64,000 nucleotides of DNA, taken from Verrucomicrobiota bacterium (GTDB lineage: Bacteria > Verrucomicrobiota > Verrucomicrobiia > Chthoniobacterales > UBA10450). The DNA lies in contig QHNH01000019.1 of NCBI GenBank assembly GCA_003218375.1, forward strand, positions 62,001 through 126,000. Reading direction: 5' to 3'. A program made the position numbers and the translations under genes. The notes beneath the pieces are model-generated. The model was not told the origin of the DNA. It saw only the letters and a program-made list of their open reading frames with translations, and did not search any database. This document shows, in pieces, positions 32,716 through 41,801 of the stretch (the stretch's first letter is position 1; each line of letters begins with the position of its first letter).

Positions 32716-33380
32716 TGCTGCGCCGCCGTCAGGTTCTCCGCGCCGTCCAATTGTGGTCGTGGCGTGTAGTGCTGCTTCGCCTTCTCCAGCACTTCGTCAT
32801 GCGGGGTCGGCTCGTATTCGTAATCGTCCGGCTCGCGATAATCTTTCCGCATCGGGAAATCTTCGAACTCGTCCCACATCAGGATGCGCCGCAGATCGGG
32901 ATGCCCGTCGAATTTGATGCCGTAAAGGTCGAAAATTTCTCGCTCCTGAAACTCCGCGCTCCGCCAGACCGGCGTGAGTGAAGGAAGCTGGGCGCCCTGC
33001 GCGCGATCCGCCGTCCGCATTCGGATAACGACAGGACCGTGCTTCAGCGTCATCGAAAAAAGGTGATAGACCGCCTCGAGATAGCCCGGGAAAAACTCTT
33101 CCTGCGATTCTTCGACTTCCTTCTCCGCCCCATCGACAACCTTTTTTACCTTCACTTTTTTGCTGACCTTGCGGTCGAGCCAATCCACGCCGGTGACGTT
33201 GGAGCAGTGGTCCAGCTTCAAGGCCGGATCGTCCCGAAGAAACAAGGCGACGGCTCCCGCATGCTCGTGATCGAGTAACAGCGACGGCTGGTTTGCCGGT
33301 CCCGGATTGGGAACGATCTCGATCTTCGCCCCGGGCACCGCTGCTTCCGCGCGTGCCTTGATTTCGTCGAGAGACTGCAT
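32712..33380 (-). CDS. nuoC: NADH-quinone oxidoreductase subunit C
   Basis: A 222-residue 30-kDa-type subunit of the peripheral arm. The signature EFQEREIFDLYGIKFDGHPD then LRRILMWDEFEDFPMRKDYR is intact. Compared with typical NuoC there is a lysine-rich insertion of about 20 residues after residue 75 (KKVKVKKVVDGAEKEVEESQ), probably a surface loop. The start lies just after a 108-bp palindromic repeat that separates it from nuoB; the stop overlaps nuoD. Confidence 0.93.
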   Translation of the reverse strand: MQSLDEIKARAEAAVPGAKIEIVPNPGPANQPSLLLDHEHAGAVALFLRDDPALKLDHCSNVTGVDWLDRKVSKKVKVKKVVDGAEKEVEESQEEFFPGYLEAVYHLFSMTLKHGPVVIRMRTADRAQGAQLPSLTPVWRSAEFQEREIFDLYGIKFDGHPDLRRILMWDEFEDFPMRKDYREPDDYEYEPTPHDEVLEKAKQHYTPRPQLDGAENLTAAQQ

Positions 33381-33388
33381 GACTAAAT

Positions 33389-33496
33389 CGGAACATAGGC
33401 CTCTGGCCTGTGCGCCCAGCGGACATTCTGCCCGCTCCCAATCTCTTTAGCAGAGTGGAACTCTGCTGGGCGCACGGACTGGAAGTCTATGTTCCG
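33389..33496. repeat. Palindromic repeat, family A, copy 4
   Basis: Arms CGGAACATAGGCCTCTGGCC and ACTGGAAGTCTATGTTCCG with inner TGTGCGCCCAGCGGA and GCTGGGCGCACG. It fills the nuoB-nuoC gap (33381-33501) inside the leftward operon. As an mRNA hairpin it could change the ratio of NuoAB to NuoCDI or protect mRNA ends. Confidence 0.85.
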
Positions 33497-33501
33497 GCAG
33501 C

Positions 33502-34125
33502 TCATGCGCGTTCGATCGCTGGGGGTCGAAAGATATTGGGATTACTCGGCGGCTCGAGATCGTGGGCGCCGAAGGCCGGCACTGGAAACTCGCTCGGCTG
33601 TTCGCGATCGAGGTGAGAAGCTTTGTCCTGGCCGGTGAGTTTTTGTCCGTCGATCTTGCGCTGCAGTTCCATGAAAGCATGCAGGAGTGCCTCCGGCCGC
33701 GGCGGACATCCGGGAATGTAAACGTCCACGGGAATGTACCGATCGATCCCTTTCAACACGTTGTATCCCTGTTTGAACGGCCCACCGGAAATCGCGCAGG
33801 CCCCCATCGAGATCACATACTTCGGGTCGGGCATCTGGTTGTAGAGCCGCACGATTTGCGGCGCCATTTTTTTGGTGACAGTCCCGGCCACGATCATGAG
33901 ATCGGCCTGGCGCGGCGATGGCCGGAACACTTCGCCGCCGAAACGGGCGAGATCGTAGCGCGACGCCGCGGTCGCGATCATCTCGATCGCGCAACAGGCG
34001 AGCCCGAACTGGAGCGGCCAGATCGAATTCTTCCGGCCCCAGTTGTAAAGTTCCTGCGTCGAAGTCACCCAGACGCCGCGCTTTTGCAGCTCGCTCCGCA
34101 GTCCTTCGTCGATCTGGTCGCTCAT
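33502..34125 (-). CDS. nuoB: NADH-quinone oxidoreductase subunit B
   Basis: A 207-residue subunit carrying cluster N2. The ligands are seen in [14 protein letters not shown] (two adjacent Cys), [12 protein letters not shown] and [20 protein letters not shown]. The start [20 protein letters not shown] overlaps the nuoA stop by 4 bases. The C-terminal 45 residues after the last ligand are a long polar tail rich in Pro and Asp. Confidence 0.95.
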   Translation of the reverse strand: MSDQIDEGLRSELQKRGVWVTSTQELYNWGRKNSIWPLQFGLACCAIEMIATAASRYDLARFGGEVFRPSPRQADLMIVAGTVTKKMAPQIVRLYNQMPDPKYVISMGACAISGGPFKQGYNVLKGIDRYIPVDVYIPGCPPRPEALLHAFMELQRKIDGQKLTGQDKASHLDREQPSEFPVPAFGAHDLEPPSNPNIFRPPAIERA

Positions 34126-34514
34126 CGCGCTCGCTCCCGCATTCTGGCCCAATCTAAACAACCTTTGCTCCACGCCCAAACGAGTCCCTCGAGGAGCAAC
34201 AAGAGAAAAACCAGGATCGCGATGAAGGCGCCGAACGGCAATCCGGTGAACGCCACCGCGAACGGCACCAAAAACACCGCCTCGACGTCGAAGACTAGGA
34301 AAATGATGCAGTACAAATAATACTGCGATTGGAATTGGACCTGCGCTTCGCCGATCGATTCGACGCCGCATTCGTAGGTCGCGTTCTTCTGCGGCCCCGG
34401 TTTCGGCGGCTGCAGAAATCGTCGCCAAATCCAGGCCAGCCCGAGGGGCAACAACGGAAAAACGAGCGCCACGCCGGCGAAGATGACGAGGAAAAAATAA
34501 GGATCGGGCGTCAT
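34122..34514 (-). CDS. nuoA: NADH-quinone oxidoreductase subunit A
   Basis: A 130-residue membrane subunit with three helices ([58 protein letters not shown]). [20 protein letters not shown] holds the conserved Cys-Gly-x-Glu loop, and FDVEAVFL is the family signature. It is the first gene of nuoABCDI and is divergent from nuoH; the 107 bp between their starts (34515-34621) must hold both promoters. Confidence 0.94.
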   Translation of the reverse strand: MTPDPYFFLVIFAGVALVFPLLPLGLAWIWRRFLQPPKPGPQKNATYECGVESIGEAQVQFQSQYYLYCIIFLVFDVEAVFLVPFAVAFTGLPFGAFIAILVFLLLLLEGLVWAWSKGCLDWARMRERAR

Positions 34515-34621
34515 GTTACGAAGACTAAGCGATCCACGGGGTTTTGTTAAGCGAGAGTCCCGCGATCTGCCAGCGCATTCTGCCTTGCCTAAACAATCGA
34601 GCACCGCTTTTCTCATCGCAG

Positions 34622-35812
34622 ATGACCGGCGAGCGTGTGGACCAGATTTTCGTTGTCGCAAAGCACTGGCTCCTCTCGTTCCTCAATGGCGCGCCGGAGT
34701 GGTTGCAACCGATCGTCTCCAGTCTGATCAATATCTCGGCGGTGCTCGGCGTTTTCATGGCGCTCTTCGCGCTCATCTCGGTGCTGGAACGAAAAATTCT
34801 CGGGCGCATCCAGAATCGTTACGGGCCGAATCGGGTCGGGCCGTTCGGGCTTTTCCAGCCGATCGCCGATGGCATCAAGTTGCTCATCAAGGAGGACATC
34901 GTGCCGGCGCGTGCGGATAAGGTCGTCCATTTCCTCGCGCCGATCATGATGGCGGTGCCCGCGATTCTCGCGCTCGGCGTGATTCCCTACGGTCGCAACA
35001 TGACGGCGTTTTCCATCGATGGCGGGATCCTGTTTTTCTTCGCGGTCGGTTCGGCGACGGAGCTGGCGGTGTTCATGGCGGGCTGGGGGAGTAACAACAA
35101 GTTCTCGATGCTCGGCGCCATGCGCGCGATCGCGCAGATGGTCAGCTATGAATTGCCGCTCATCATCACCGTCCTGCCGGTCGTGATGATCGTCGGGTCG
35201 CTCTCCGCTGATGCGATCGTGCAGGCGCAGGCCGGATATTCCCACGGGTTCGCGCCGCGCTGGTTTGTCTTCACGCCCTGGGGCGCGGCCGCGTTCCTTT
35301 TGTTTTTCGTCTCGGGCCTGGTGGAATCGAACCGCACGCCGTTCGATGTGCCCGAAGGCGAATCGGAAATCGTGGCCGGTCACATGACGGAATATTCCGG
35401 CTTCAAATACGCGATCTTCTTCCTCGCGGAATATTTTGGAATGTTCGCAGTCAGCGGCCTGGCGGTGACTTTGTTCCTGGGCGGCTGGCACGCGCCGCTG
35501 CCGGTGCTGGAGATCATTCCATCCTACGTCTGGTTTTTCGCCAAGCTCGCCACCCTCCTTTTCGTTTTCATCTGGATCCGCGGGACGCTGCCCCGGATGC
35601 GCGTCGACCACGTGATGAATTTCGCCTGGAAATTCATGATGCCGATGGCGTTCACCTGCATCCTCGCGGCGGCGGTGTGGCATTATCAGGCGCACGGCCT
35701 TGGGGGGTGGCTCTGGTCGCTTGGAATTTTGCTCGTGGTTTATCTCGCGCTCTCTCGTTTTCTCAGGGCGGACAAGAACCTGTCGGCCCGGACTTATCGT
35801 TTCGCTGAATGA
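34622..35812 (+). CDS. nuoH: NADH-quinone oxidoreductase subunit H
   Basis: A 396-residue membrane subunit with eight or nine helices that closes the quinone chamber. Signatures: LERKILGRIQNRYGPNRVGP and FGLFQPIADGIKLLIKEDI in the first loops, SMLGAMRAIAQMVSYELPL, the acidic loop VESNRTPFDVPEGESEIVAG and WIRGTLPRMRVDHVMNFAWK. ATG 34622 was chosen because upstream residues to 34544 do not resemble the family. It is the first gene of the rightward unit; the stop overlaps nuoJ. Confidence 0.95.
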   Translation: MTGERVDQIFVVAKHWLLSFLNGAPEWLQPIVSSLINISAVLGVFMALFALISVLERKILGRIQNRYGPNRVGPFGLFQPIADGIKLLIKEDIVPARADKVVHFLAPIMMAVPAILALGVIPYGRNMTAFSIDGGILFFFAVGSATELAVFMAGWGSNNKFSMLGAMRAIAQMVSYELPLIITVLPVVMIVGSLSADAIVQAQAGYSHGFAPRWFVFTPWGAAAFLLFFVSGLVESNRTPFDVPEGESEIVAGHMTEYSGFKYAIFFLAEYFGMFAVSGLAVTLFLGGWHAPLPVLEIIPSYVWFFAKLATLLFVFIWIRGTLPRMRVDHVMNFAWKFMMPMAFTCILAAAVWHYQAHGLGGWLWSLGILLVVYLALSRFLRADKNLSARTYRFAE

Positions 35813-36291
35813 GCGTCGCCGCTTTTATTTCCATCGCGATCTTGACGCTGGCGGGCGCGCTCGCCGCCGCCTGTCTGCGCAAACTCATTCATGCCGCGCT
35901 CTGCCTGGTCGTCGCGTTTCTCGGCCTGGCCACCTTTTACTTTTTTCTCGGCGCTGAATTTGTCGGCCTCGTGCAGGTGTTTGTTTACGTCGGCGCCGTG
36001 GCCGTGCTGATCGTGTTCACGATTCTGCTGACGCGCCGCGAAGATGAAGACGCGGCCGGCTTTAACTGGGGCGGCGTCATCGTCGCCGTCGCCGTCTTCG
36101 CCGGCCTGGCGTGGACGATCATGAAAACACCATCGCTTTCCGTCGTCGCGCCGGTTATCGAACCGCTCACCGTCAAGCGCATCGGCGAAGTGCTCATGAC
36201 CAATTACGTCTGGCCGCTGCAATGCGTCGGCCTGCTCCTCACCGCCGCGTTGATCGGCGCGCTCGTGCTCGTCATGGAGGAGAAACGATGA
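35809..36291 (+). CDS. nuoJ: NADH-quinone oxidoreductase subunit J
   Basis: A 160-residue membrane subunit with five helices. The conserved third-helix region reads GLVQVFVYVGAVAVLIVFTI, with the pi-bulge region expected there, followed by LLTRREDE. Start ATG overlaps the nuoH stop (ATGA), and the stop overlaps the nuoK start (ATGA), so translation is coupled throughout. Confidence 0.93.
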   Translation: MSVAAFISIAILTLAGALAAACLRKLIHAALCLVVAFLGLATFYFFLGAEFVGLVQVFVYVGAVAVLIVFTILLTRREDEDAAGFNWGGVIVAVAVFAGLAWTIMKTPSLSVVAPVIEPLTVKRIGEVLMTNYVWPLQCVGLLLTAALIGALVLVMEEKR

Positions 36292-36602
36292 CGCCCACTC
36301 TCCAGCTTTGCCTCATCATCTCCGCCGCGCTTTTTTCGATCGGTTTGCTCGCGGCCCTCGGCAGGCGGCACGCGATTTTTATCCTCATCGGGATCGAACT
36401 CATGCTTGCGGCCGCGAATCTAAACTTCATCGCTTTCTGGCGCTTCGGCCCTGAGCCGCAGAATCCGACGGGCGTAATGGTCGCCATTTTTTCAATCGCG
36501 ATCGCCGCAGCGGAAGCGGCGGTCGGCCTCGCGCTCGTGATCGCTGTCTACCGCCATTACCGCACGACCAACGTCCGCCGCTTCAACCAGCTCAAAGGAT
36601 GA
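36288..36602 (+). CDS. nuoK: NADH-quinone oxidoreductase subunit K
   Basis: A 104-residue three-helix subunit: LCLIISAALFSIGLLAALG, then IFILIGIELMLAAANLNFIA with the conserved proton-path Glu, and a third helix with EAAVGLALVIAVYRHYRT with the second Glu. It ends TTNVRRFNQLKG. Start and stop both overlap neighbours by 4 bases. Confidence 0.94.
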   Translation: MTPTLQLCLIISAALFSIGLLAALGRRHAIFILIGIELMLAAANLNFIAFWRFGPEPQNPTGVMVAIFSIAIAAAEAAVGLALVIAVYRHYRTTNVRRFNQLKG

Positions 36603-37618
36603 ACCCACGCCTTCGCTTCACTTCATGCGTCGCGCTGCTGCTGACAGTTGTGGCGACCGAAGCGGCCGACAAGCCTGCAAAATCGCCGCTGCGTTTCGAA
36701 GACCTGGTGCGCGAGTTCGATTACGATCGCAACGCGCTCCTGAACATCCGCGAGGAGCGCAAGAAAGAACGCGATGGCGCGACGGTCATCGACTTGTCCT
36801 ATGACAGTCCGCGCGGCGGCCGCGTGCCGGCAACTCTGGTTCTTCCGCCGGGCAAAGGTCCGTTCGCCGGGATTTTGTTCGGCCATTGGATGATGCCGCG
36901 TTCTCCGGTCCGCAATCGAAAGGAGTTTCTCGAAGAAGCTCTCCTGCTCGCGCGTTCCGGGGCGGTCTCGCTTTTGACCGATGCTCCCATGGTCCGGCCC
37001 GGTTTTCTCCCGGAGAAAGACGAACTGAAGGCTGAGATCCAAAACGCCGAGGCGTCGCGCCAGCAGGTCATCGATTTCCGTCGCGGCGTGGACCTGCTGA
37101 TCGCGCGCGGCGATGTCGACCCCGCGCGCCTGGCTTTCGTCGGCCACAGCTACAACGCGCATACCGGCGGCATTCTTTCGGGCGTGGAAAAACGGATTAG
37201 CTCGTTCGTGCTGATGGCCGGCGTGTTCGCGGACGAGGAATACATCTTCGATTCCAAGACCCCGGCGATCATGGAGTTTCGAAAACGAATCGGCGAAGAA
37301 GCGCTCCACGATTTCTTCCGGGAACATGCGTTCGACGATCCGGTCTATTTCATCGGGCACAGCGCGCCGGCCGCCGTGTTGTTGCAGTTTGGCCGCGAGG
37401 ACACCCCGATCCCGGAGGCGCTGGCCCGCGGCTACTTCGAGCGTTTCGAAGAACCGAAAAAGATGGAGTTCTATAAGGCCGGCCATGCCCTCAACGCCGA
37501 GGCGCGCAAGGAGCGCATCCAATGGCTCGCCCAAAAATTAAAGCTCTCGCCGGTGGACGCGGAAGCGATCGAGCGCGTTCCCGACCTGGGGAAGGAAGAG
37601 AAAGAGGAGAAGGATTAG
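36599..37618 (+). CDS. Exported alpha/beta hydrolase inside the nuo operon
   Basis: A 339-residue protein with a signal peptide (SCVALLLTVVATEAADK). It is a dienelactone-hydrolase-like alpha/beta hydrolase: PFAGILFGHWMMPRSPVRNR near residue 100, nucleophile elbow FVGHSYNAHTGG (Ser about 184) and a late AGHALNAEARKERI with the likely catalytic His. The C-terminal end is strongly charged. Its ATG overlaps the nuoK stop (ATGA) and nuoL follows 27 bases later, so it is part of the operon although it has no known role in complex I. The substrate is unknown. Confidence 0.8.
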   Translation: MNPRLRFTSCVALLLTVVATEAADKPAKSPLRFEDLVREFDYDRNALLNIREERKKERDGATVIDLSYDSPRGGRVPATLVLPPGKGPFAGILFGHWMMPRSPVRNRKEFLEEALLLARSGAVSLLTDAPMVRPGFLPEKDELKAEIQNAEASRQQVIDFRRGVDLLIARGDVDPARLAFVGHSYNAHTGGILSGVEKRISSFVLMAGVFADEEYIFDSKTPAIMEFRKRIGEEALHDFFREHAFDDPVYFIGHSAPAAVLLQFGREDTPIPEALARGYFERFEEPKKMEFYKAGHALNAEARKERIQWLAQKLKLSPVDAEAIERVPDLGKEEKEEKD

Positions 37619-37645
37619 CCGGCGGCGGCTGCCCGTTCACCGATA

Positions 37646-39721
37646 ATGACTTCCTGGACCGCCGCGAACTTCTGGTTGATCCCGCTTCTGCCTCTTGCGG
37701 CTTCTCTGCTGATCCTGGGCTTCGCGAAATCCCATCGCGGCGTCGCGATTGGGTTGGCTGTCATCGGCCAGCTTACCACGCTTTCGATTTCGATCGCGGC
37801 GTTCGCGTGGACCTTGGGAACGCCGGGAGCGCGCGGGGTTCAAAACTTTACCTGGTTCACGTTTGGCGAGCAGGCCGTGCGCATCGGTTGCGTCCTCGAC
37901 CCGCTCGCGGCCGCCATGCTCGTCATGATCACGCTGGTCGGCCTTTGCATTTTCGTTTTCAGCAAGGGCTACATGGCCGGCGACAAGGATTTCTCGCGCT
38001 TCTTCGCCTATCTCTCGTTTTTTTCGGCGGCAATGCTCGGCGTCGTTATCGCCAACAGCCTCCTGCTGCTTTTCGTTTGCTGGGAGCTGGTCGGGCTCGC
38101 TTCGTATCTGCTGATCGGTTTCTGGATTCACAAACCGAGTGCGGCCGCCGCGGCGAAGAAGGCGTTCATCACCACGCGAATCGGCGATCTCGGATTTTTC
38201 CTCGGCCTGTTGTGGCTCTACCGCAGCACCGGCACGCTTTTATTTTATGACAACGGCAATGGTTGCCTCGAGAGCGCCGGGCTTCTCGCGATCGGATCGA
38301 GCTCGACTTTCATCGCGCTGCTGATTTTTTCCGGCGCTGTCGGCAAGTCGGGGCAATTCCCGCTCCACGTCTGGTTGCCGGACGCAATGGAAGGTCCGAC
38401 GCCAGTGAGCGCGCTCATCCATGCCGCGACGATGGTGGCCGCGGGTGTGTTCCTGGTCGCGCGCGTCTATCCGATCTTCTCGTTAGGCGCGATCGATGGC
38501 GTAACGCCGTCGCTTACGGTCGTCGTGTGGGTGGGCGTCATCACCGCGCTGATGGCGTCACTGATCGCGATCGCGCAGGCCGACATCAAGCGCATCCTCG
38601 CTTACTCCACCGTCTCGCAGCTCGGATTGATGATGGTTTCGCTGGGCGTCGGCGGTGTCGCAGCGGGCATCATGCACCTGCTCGCGCATGGATTTTTCAA
38701 AGCGCTGTTGTTCCTCGGGTCCGGCTCCGTCATTCACGCTTCGCATCACGAACAAGACATCCGCAAGATGGGCGGTCTGCGAAAACTGATGCCGGTCACT
38801 TTTGTCACTTACGCCATCGGCATGATGGCGCTCAGCGGCGTGCCCCTGTTTTTCGCGGGCGCCTGGACGAAAGAGGAAGTTCTGCACGCCACGGCGCATT
38901 GGCCAAAATCGCAGGCGCCGTATTTCCTGATGCTCGCCGGGGTCGTCCTGACCGCGCTCTACATGACGCGGCAAATGATTTACGTTTTCTACGGCAGCCA
39001 GCGCCGGAACATAGACTTGCAGTCTGTGCGCCCAGAGGGTTTGGAACCCGCTGAATCGAATGCAGCGGAGAACATCTCCGCCGGGCGCACAGGGCACAGC
39101 CCTATGTTCCGTCCCGAGTCGATCCACGAAAGTCCGCCGGTGATGACGCGTCCACTGATTGTGCTCGCGATCTGCACGATTGGACTGAGCGCCGTGCTCA
39201 CCCCAGCCTGGCCGTGGTTGCACGATTATTTGTCGGGCGAATCCGCCCACTTCGATTTCGCGCAGTTGATCCAGCCGATGCTCTTCATTTCGCTCGCGCT
39301 CGTCGCCGGCGGAATCGCGCTCGGCGTCCTCATCTATCGCCGTGCCGGGCTGACGGATCCGCTTCAACAAGCGCAGCCCGCTTTGTTTCGCTTCCTCGAA
39401 AACAAAATGTGGCTCGACGAACTTTACGCGCACACCGTGATCGCTCTCAGCAAAGCGGCCGCGCGCGTCTCGAACTGGATGGACCGGTTCGTTTGGGATG
39501 GGCTCGTGCGCGCGGTGGGCGGCATCGGCCGTTTCCTCGGGAGCTTCTCTGCCGGCGTGGATGAACGCGGCATCAATGCCGTCGTGGACGAAAGCGTTGG
39601 TGGCGCGCGCGGGCTCGGGCGGCTAATGTCGCGATTCCATTCCGGGCAGGTCCAATTATATCTGGGCGCCGTCGCGGTGGCGGTCCTGGCGCTTCTTCTT
39701 TTCTACGCATGGCTGGCCTGA
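37646..39721 (+). CDS. nuoL: NADH-quinone oxidoreductase subunit L
   Basis: A 691-residue antiporter-like subunit with the expected helices and motifs: LFVCWELVGLASYLLIGFWI with the TM5 Glu, KSGQFPLHVWLPDAMEGPTP with the TM7 Lys, VSALIHAATMVAAGVFLVAR and the QADIKRILAYSTVSQLGLMM loop. At residues 454-489 a stretch of about 36 residues (NIDLQSVRPEGLEPAES and following) is encoded by a family A palindromic repeat that entered in frame. It lies in a hydrophilic loop between helices, so the subunit may still fold. The end overlaps the next gene by 13 bases. Confidence 0.95.
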   Translation: MTSWTAANFWLIPLLPLAASLLILGFAKSHRGVAIGLAVIGQLTTLSISIAAFAWTLGTPGARGVQNFTWFTFGEQAVRIGCVLDPLAAAMLVMITLVGLCIFVFSKGYMAGDKDFSRFFAYLSFFSAAMLGVVIANSLLLLFVCWELVGLASYLLIGFWIHKPSAAAAAKKAFITTRIGDLGFFLGLLWLYRSTGTLLFYDNGNGCLESAGLLAIGSSSTFIALLIFSGAVGKSGQFPLHVWLPDAMEGPTPVSALIHAATMVAAGVFLVARVYPIFSLGAIDGVTPSLTVVVWVGVITALMASLIAIAQADIKRILAYSTVSQLGLMMVSLGVGGVAAGIMHLLAHGFFKALLFLGSGSVIHASHHEQDIRKMGGLRKLMPVTFVTYAIGMMALSGVPLFFAGAWTKEEVLHATAHWPKSQAPYFLMLAGVVLTALYMTRQMIYVFYGSQRRNIDLQSVRPEGLEPAESNAAENISAGRTGHSPMFRPESIHESPPVMTRPLIVLAICTIGLSAVLTPAWPWLHDYLSGESAHFDFAQLIQPMLFISLALVAGGIALGVLIYRRAGLTDPLQQAQPALFRFLENKMWLDELYAHTVIALSKAAARVSNWMDRFVWDGLVRAVGGIGRFLGSFSAGVDERGINAVVDESVGGARGLGRLMSRFHSGQVQLYLGAVAVAVLALLLFYAWLA
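39005..39111. repeat. Palindromic repeat, family A, copy 5 (inside nuoL)
   Basis: Arms CGGAACATAGACTTGCAGTC and GGGCACAGCCCTATGTTCCG, inner TGTGCGCCCAGAGGG and CCGCCGGGCGCACAG. It has the same architecture as the four intergenic copies but lies wholly within the nuoL reading frame, free of stop codons, and adds about 36 residues to the protein. Confidence 0.88.
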
Positions 39722-41184
39722 TCACCGCCCTCATTTTGTTGCCGCTGGTCGGCGCGCTTTTTGTCAGCGCCAGCCGCCCAAATTCCGCGCGCGGGATCGC
39801 GCTGGGGTTCACGGTCCTGAGCGGAGTCATCGCGTTTCTTTTGTGGCGGAACTTCGACAGCGCCGCGGCGGGAATGCAGCTCGTGGAGCGCCATCCATGG
39901 ATTCCTTCCATCGGCGCGGAGTACCTCGTTGGAATCGACGGCCTCAGTTTGCTCCTCGTCATTCTCACTTCGCTGGTCTTTCCCTTCGCCTTGCTCGCGC
40001 AACGTTTGAGCGGCGGCGCGTGCGCGCTTCTGCTCGTGATGCAGGCCGCGCTCTACGGCACGTTCACCGCCCAGAATTTCATTCTCTGGTTCTTGTTTTA
40101 TGAGATGAGCCTGATCCCCGGGTTTCTCCTCATCAAAATCTGGGGCGGCGAAAATCGCGACCGGGCCGCGACCAAGTTCTTCCTCTACACGTTTCTTGGC
40201 AGCGTCGCGATGTTGCTGGCGTTCCTCGGAATTTATTTTGCAAAAGGCACGTTCGATTTCGCGAAGCTGGCGGAACTCGCCCGGAGCGGCCCGCTGCTCA
40301 GCGGCAAGCTCGGCTGGATCGCATTCGCCGGCATCTTCCTGGGCCTTGCCGTGAAAGTGCCGCTCTTCCCGTTTCACACCTGGCTGCCGGACGCCTACGA
40401 AACCGCGCCGACCGGTGTCTCGATGGTGTTGACCGGCGTGCTTTCGAAGATGGGCGTTTACGGTTTCATCCGGCTGTTGCTTCCGCTTTTCCCGCGCGAG
40501 ATCCACGCCTTGGGCCCGTGGCTCCTCGGTCTCGCCGTTTGCTCGATCGTCTTTGCATCGCTTGCGGCCTGGGCCCAGTCCGATCTCAAACGGATGGTTG
40601 CCTATCTTTCGATCAACCATCTGGGCTATTGCCTGCTCGGCTTGTTCGCGGTGAGCGCCGCCACCGCGCGACCTGCTGTTGAACTCCAGGCGGCGCTCAG
40701 CGGTGTTTTCCTGCAAATCTTCAATCATGGCATCACCGCCGCCGCCTTGTTTTATTTCGTCGGCCTGTTGGAGGAACGGCGCGGCTCGCGCGGCATCCAT
40801 GACTTTGGCGGCTTGATGCAACGAACGCCGCTCCTCTGCGGCTGGATGAGCGTCGCCATGTTTTCCTCGCTGGGCTTGCCGGGGCTCAACGGATTCATCG
40901 GCGAATTCCTCATCTTCAAAGGCGCGTTCGCCCTCGCCGCCGTCGCGACCGCCGTCGCCGTTCTAGGCCTGCTCTTCACCGCCGTCACCTTCCTGCGCGC
41001 GATGCAGTTGCTCTTCAGCGGACCGCGGACGGAGAGTTGCAGTACTCTTCCCGATCTCCTGCGCCGCGAGAAGCTGGTGATTGTCCCTGTTACGCTCCTC
41101 ATGTTCGCCATCGGTATCGCGCCGCAATTCGTCTTCAACATCTTCAACACAACCGTCATTCAAATGACGCGGCTGTTTGTGTGA
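39709..41184 (+). CDS. nuoM: NADH-quinone oxidoreductase subunit M, first copy
   Basis: A 491-residue antiporter-like subunit with about 14 helices. Seen are [20 protein letters not shown] with the TM5 Glu, [20 protein letters not shown] with the TM7 Lys, [40 protein letters not shown] and [20 protein letters not shown]. The gene starts inside the 3' end of nuoL (13-base overlap). A second, different nuoM-type gene follows after the ORF6N gene. Confidence 0.93.
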   Translation: MAGLITALILLPLVGALFVSASRPNSARGIALGFTVLSGVIAFLLWRNFDSAAAGMQLVERHPWIPSIGAEYLVGIDGLSLLLVILTSLVFPFALLAQRLSGGACALLLVMQAALYGTFTAQNFILWFLFYEMSLIPGFLLIKIWGGENRDRAATKFFLYTFLGSVAMLLAFLGIYFAKGTFDFAKLAELARSGPLLSGKLGWIAFAGIFLGLAVKVPLFPFHTWLPDAYETAPTGVSMVLTGVLSKMGVYGFIRLLLPLFPREIHALGPWLLGLAVCSIVFASLAAWAQSDLKRMVAYLSINHLGYCLLGLFAVSAATARPAVELQAALSGVFLQIFNHGITAAALFYFVGLLEERRGSRGIHDFGGLMQRTPLLCGWMSVAMFSSLGLPGLNGFIGEFLIFKGAFALAAVATAVAVLGLLFTAVTFLRAMQLLFSGPRTESCSTLPDLLRREKLVIVPVTLLMFAIGIAPQFVFNIFNTTVIQMTRLFV

Positions 41185-41189
41185 GACCC

Positions 41190-41801
41190 ATGAGCAAAGC
41201 GATCATTCCTGTCCCGCGGATCGCGCCACGAATCCTTCTTCTTCGTGGAGAGAGAGTCCTGCTAGATTTTGATCTCGCTGCGTTATACGATGTAGAAACA
41301 CGAATCCTAAATCAGGCGGTAAAACGAAACGCTCGGCGGTTTCCGTCTGATTTTATGTTCCAGCTCTCGGACGAAGAGATGGAAATGATATCACAATTTG
41401 TGATATCTTCGGCGGAACGGCCTCGAAAAAAGGAAGCCTCGAACTCATCACAATCTGTGATGAGTTCACCCAAGCACCGGGGTAAACGGTATCGGCCCTA
41501 CGCCTTTACCGAACAGGGCGTCGCCATGCTTTCGAGCGTTTTGAAGAGCGACCGCGCGGTAAAAGTGAACATCGCGATCATGCGCGCGTTCGTGAAACTG
41601 CGCCAGACTATCGAGTCCAATCGCGAACTCGCTCGCAAATTCGCTGACCTGGAGCAACGAGTCGGCAAACACGATGAGGAGATCGCGGCGATCCTTGACG
41701 CTATCCGGCAATTGATGGCACCGCCGGAAAAACCGCGACGTGAAATCGGATTCCACGTGCGCGAGAAAGCGCCGCGTTATCGAGCCCGGAACCGTCGATG
41801 A
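41190..41801 (+). CDS. ORF6N-domain protein within the nuo operon
   Basis: A 203-residue DNA-binding-type protein. The ORF6N domain is clear: [49 protein letters not shown], then [20 protein letters not shown] and [16 protein letters not shown], followed by a short coiled coil. Such domains occur in phage antirepressor-like proteins. Between the two halves about 25 residues are encoded by two DNA palindromes (41387-41407 and 41441-41467). It begins 5 bases after the first nuoM and its TGA overlaps the ATG of nuoM2, so it is fully integrated in the operon. It may be an operon-borne regulator or a domesticated insertion. Confidence 0.85.
   Translation: MSKAIIPVPRIAPRILLLRGERVLLDFDLAALYDVETRILNQAVKRNARRFPSDFMFQLSDEEMEMISQFVISSAERPRKKEASNSSQSVMSSPKHRGKRYRPYAFTEQGVAMLSSVLKSDRAVKVNIAIMRAFVKLRQTIESNRELARKFADLEQRVGKHDEEIAAILDAIRQLMAPPEKPRREIGFHVREKAPRYRARNRR
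41387..41467. repeat. Two related palindromes inside the ORF6N gene
   Basis: GATATCACAATTTGTGATATC (41387-41407, near-perfect) and arms GAACTCATCACA / TGTGATGAGTTC around ATC (41441-41467, perfect 12-bp arms). Both share the core TCACAATNTGTGA and stand 33 bases apart, like paired operator sites or hairpins. They lie in coding sequence at the point where other ORF6N proteins vary in length. Confidence 0.75.

Noticed and set aside
34613-35695. Long open frame antisense to nuoH (360 codons)
   Set aside because: It mirrors nuoH and encodes an implausible Arg/His/Asp/Glu-rich protein, as expected for the complement of a GC-rich membrane-protein gene.
39703-40821. Long open frame antisense to nuoM (372 codons)
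   Set aside because: Same compositional artefact; no domain, and the sense strand is a clear complex I subunit.
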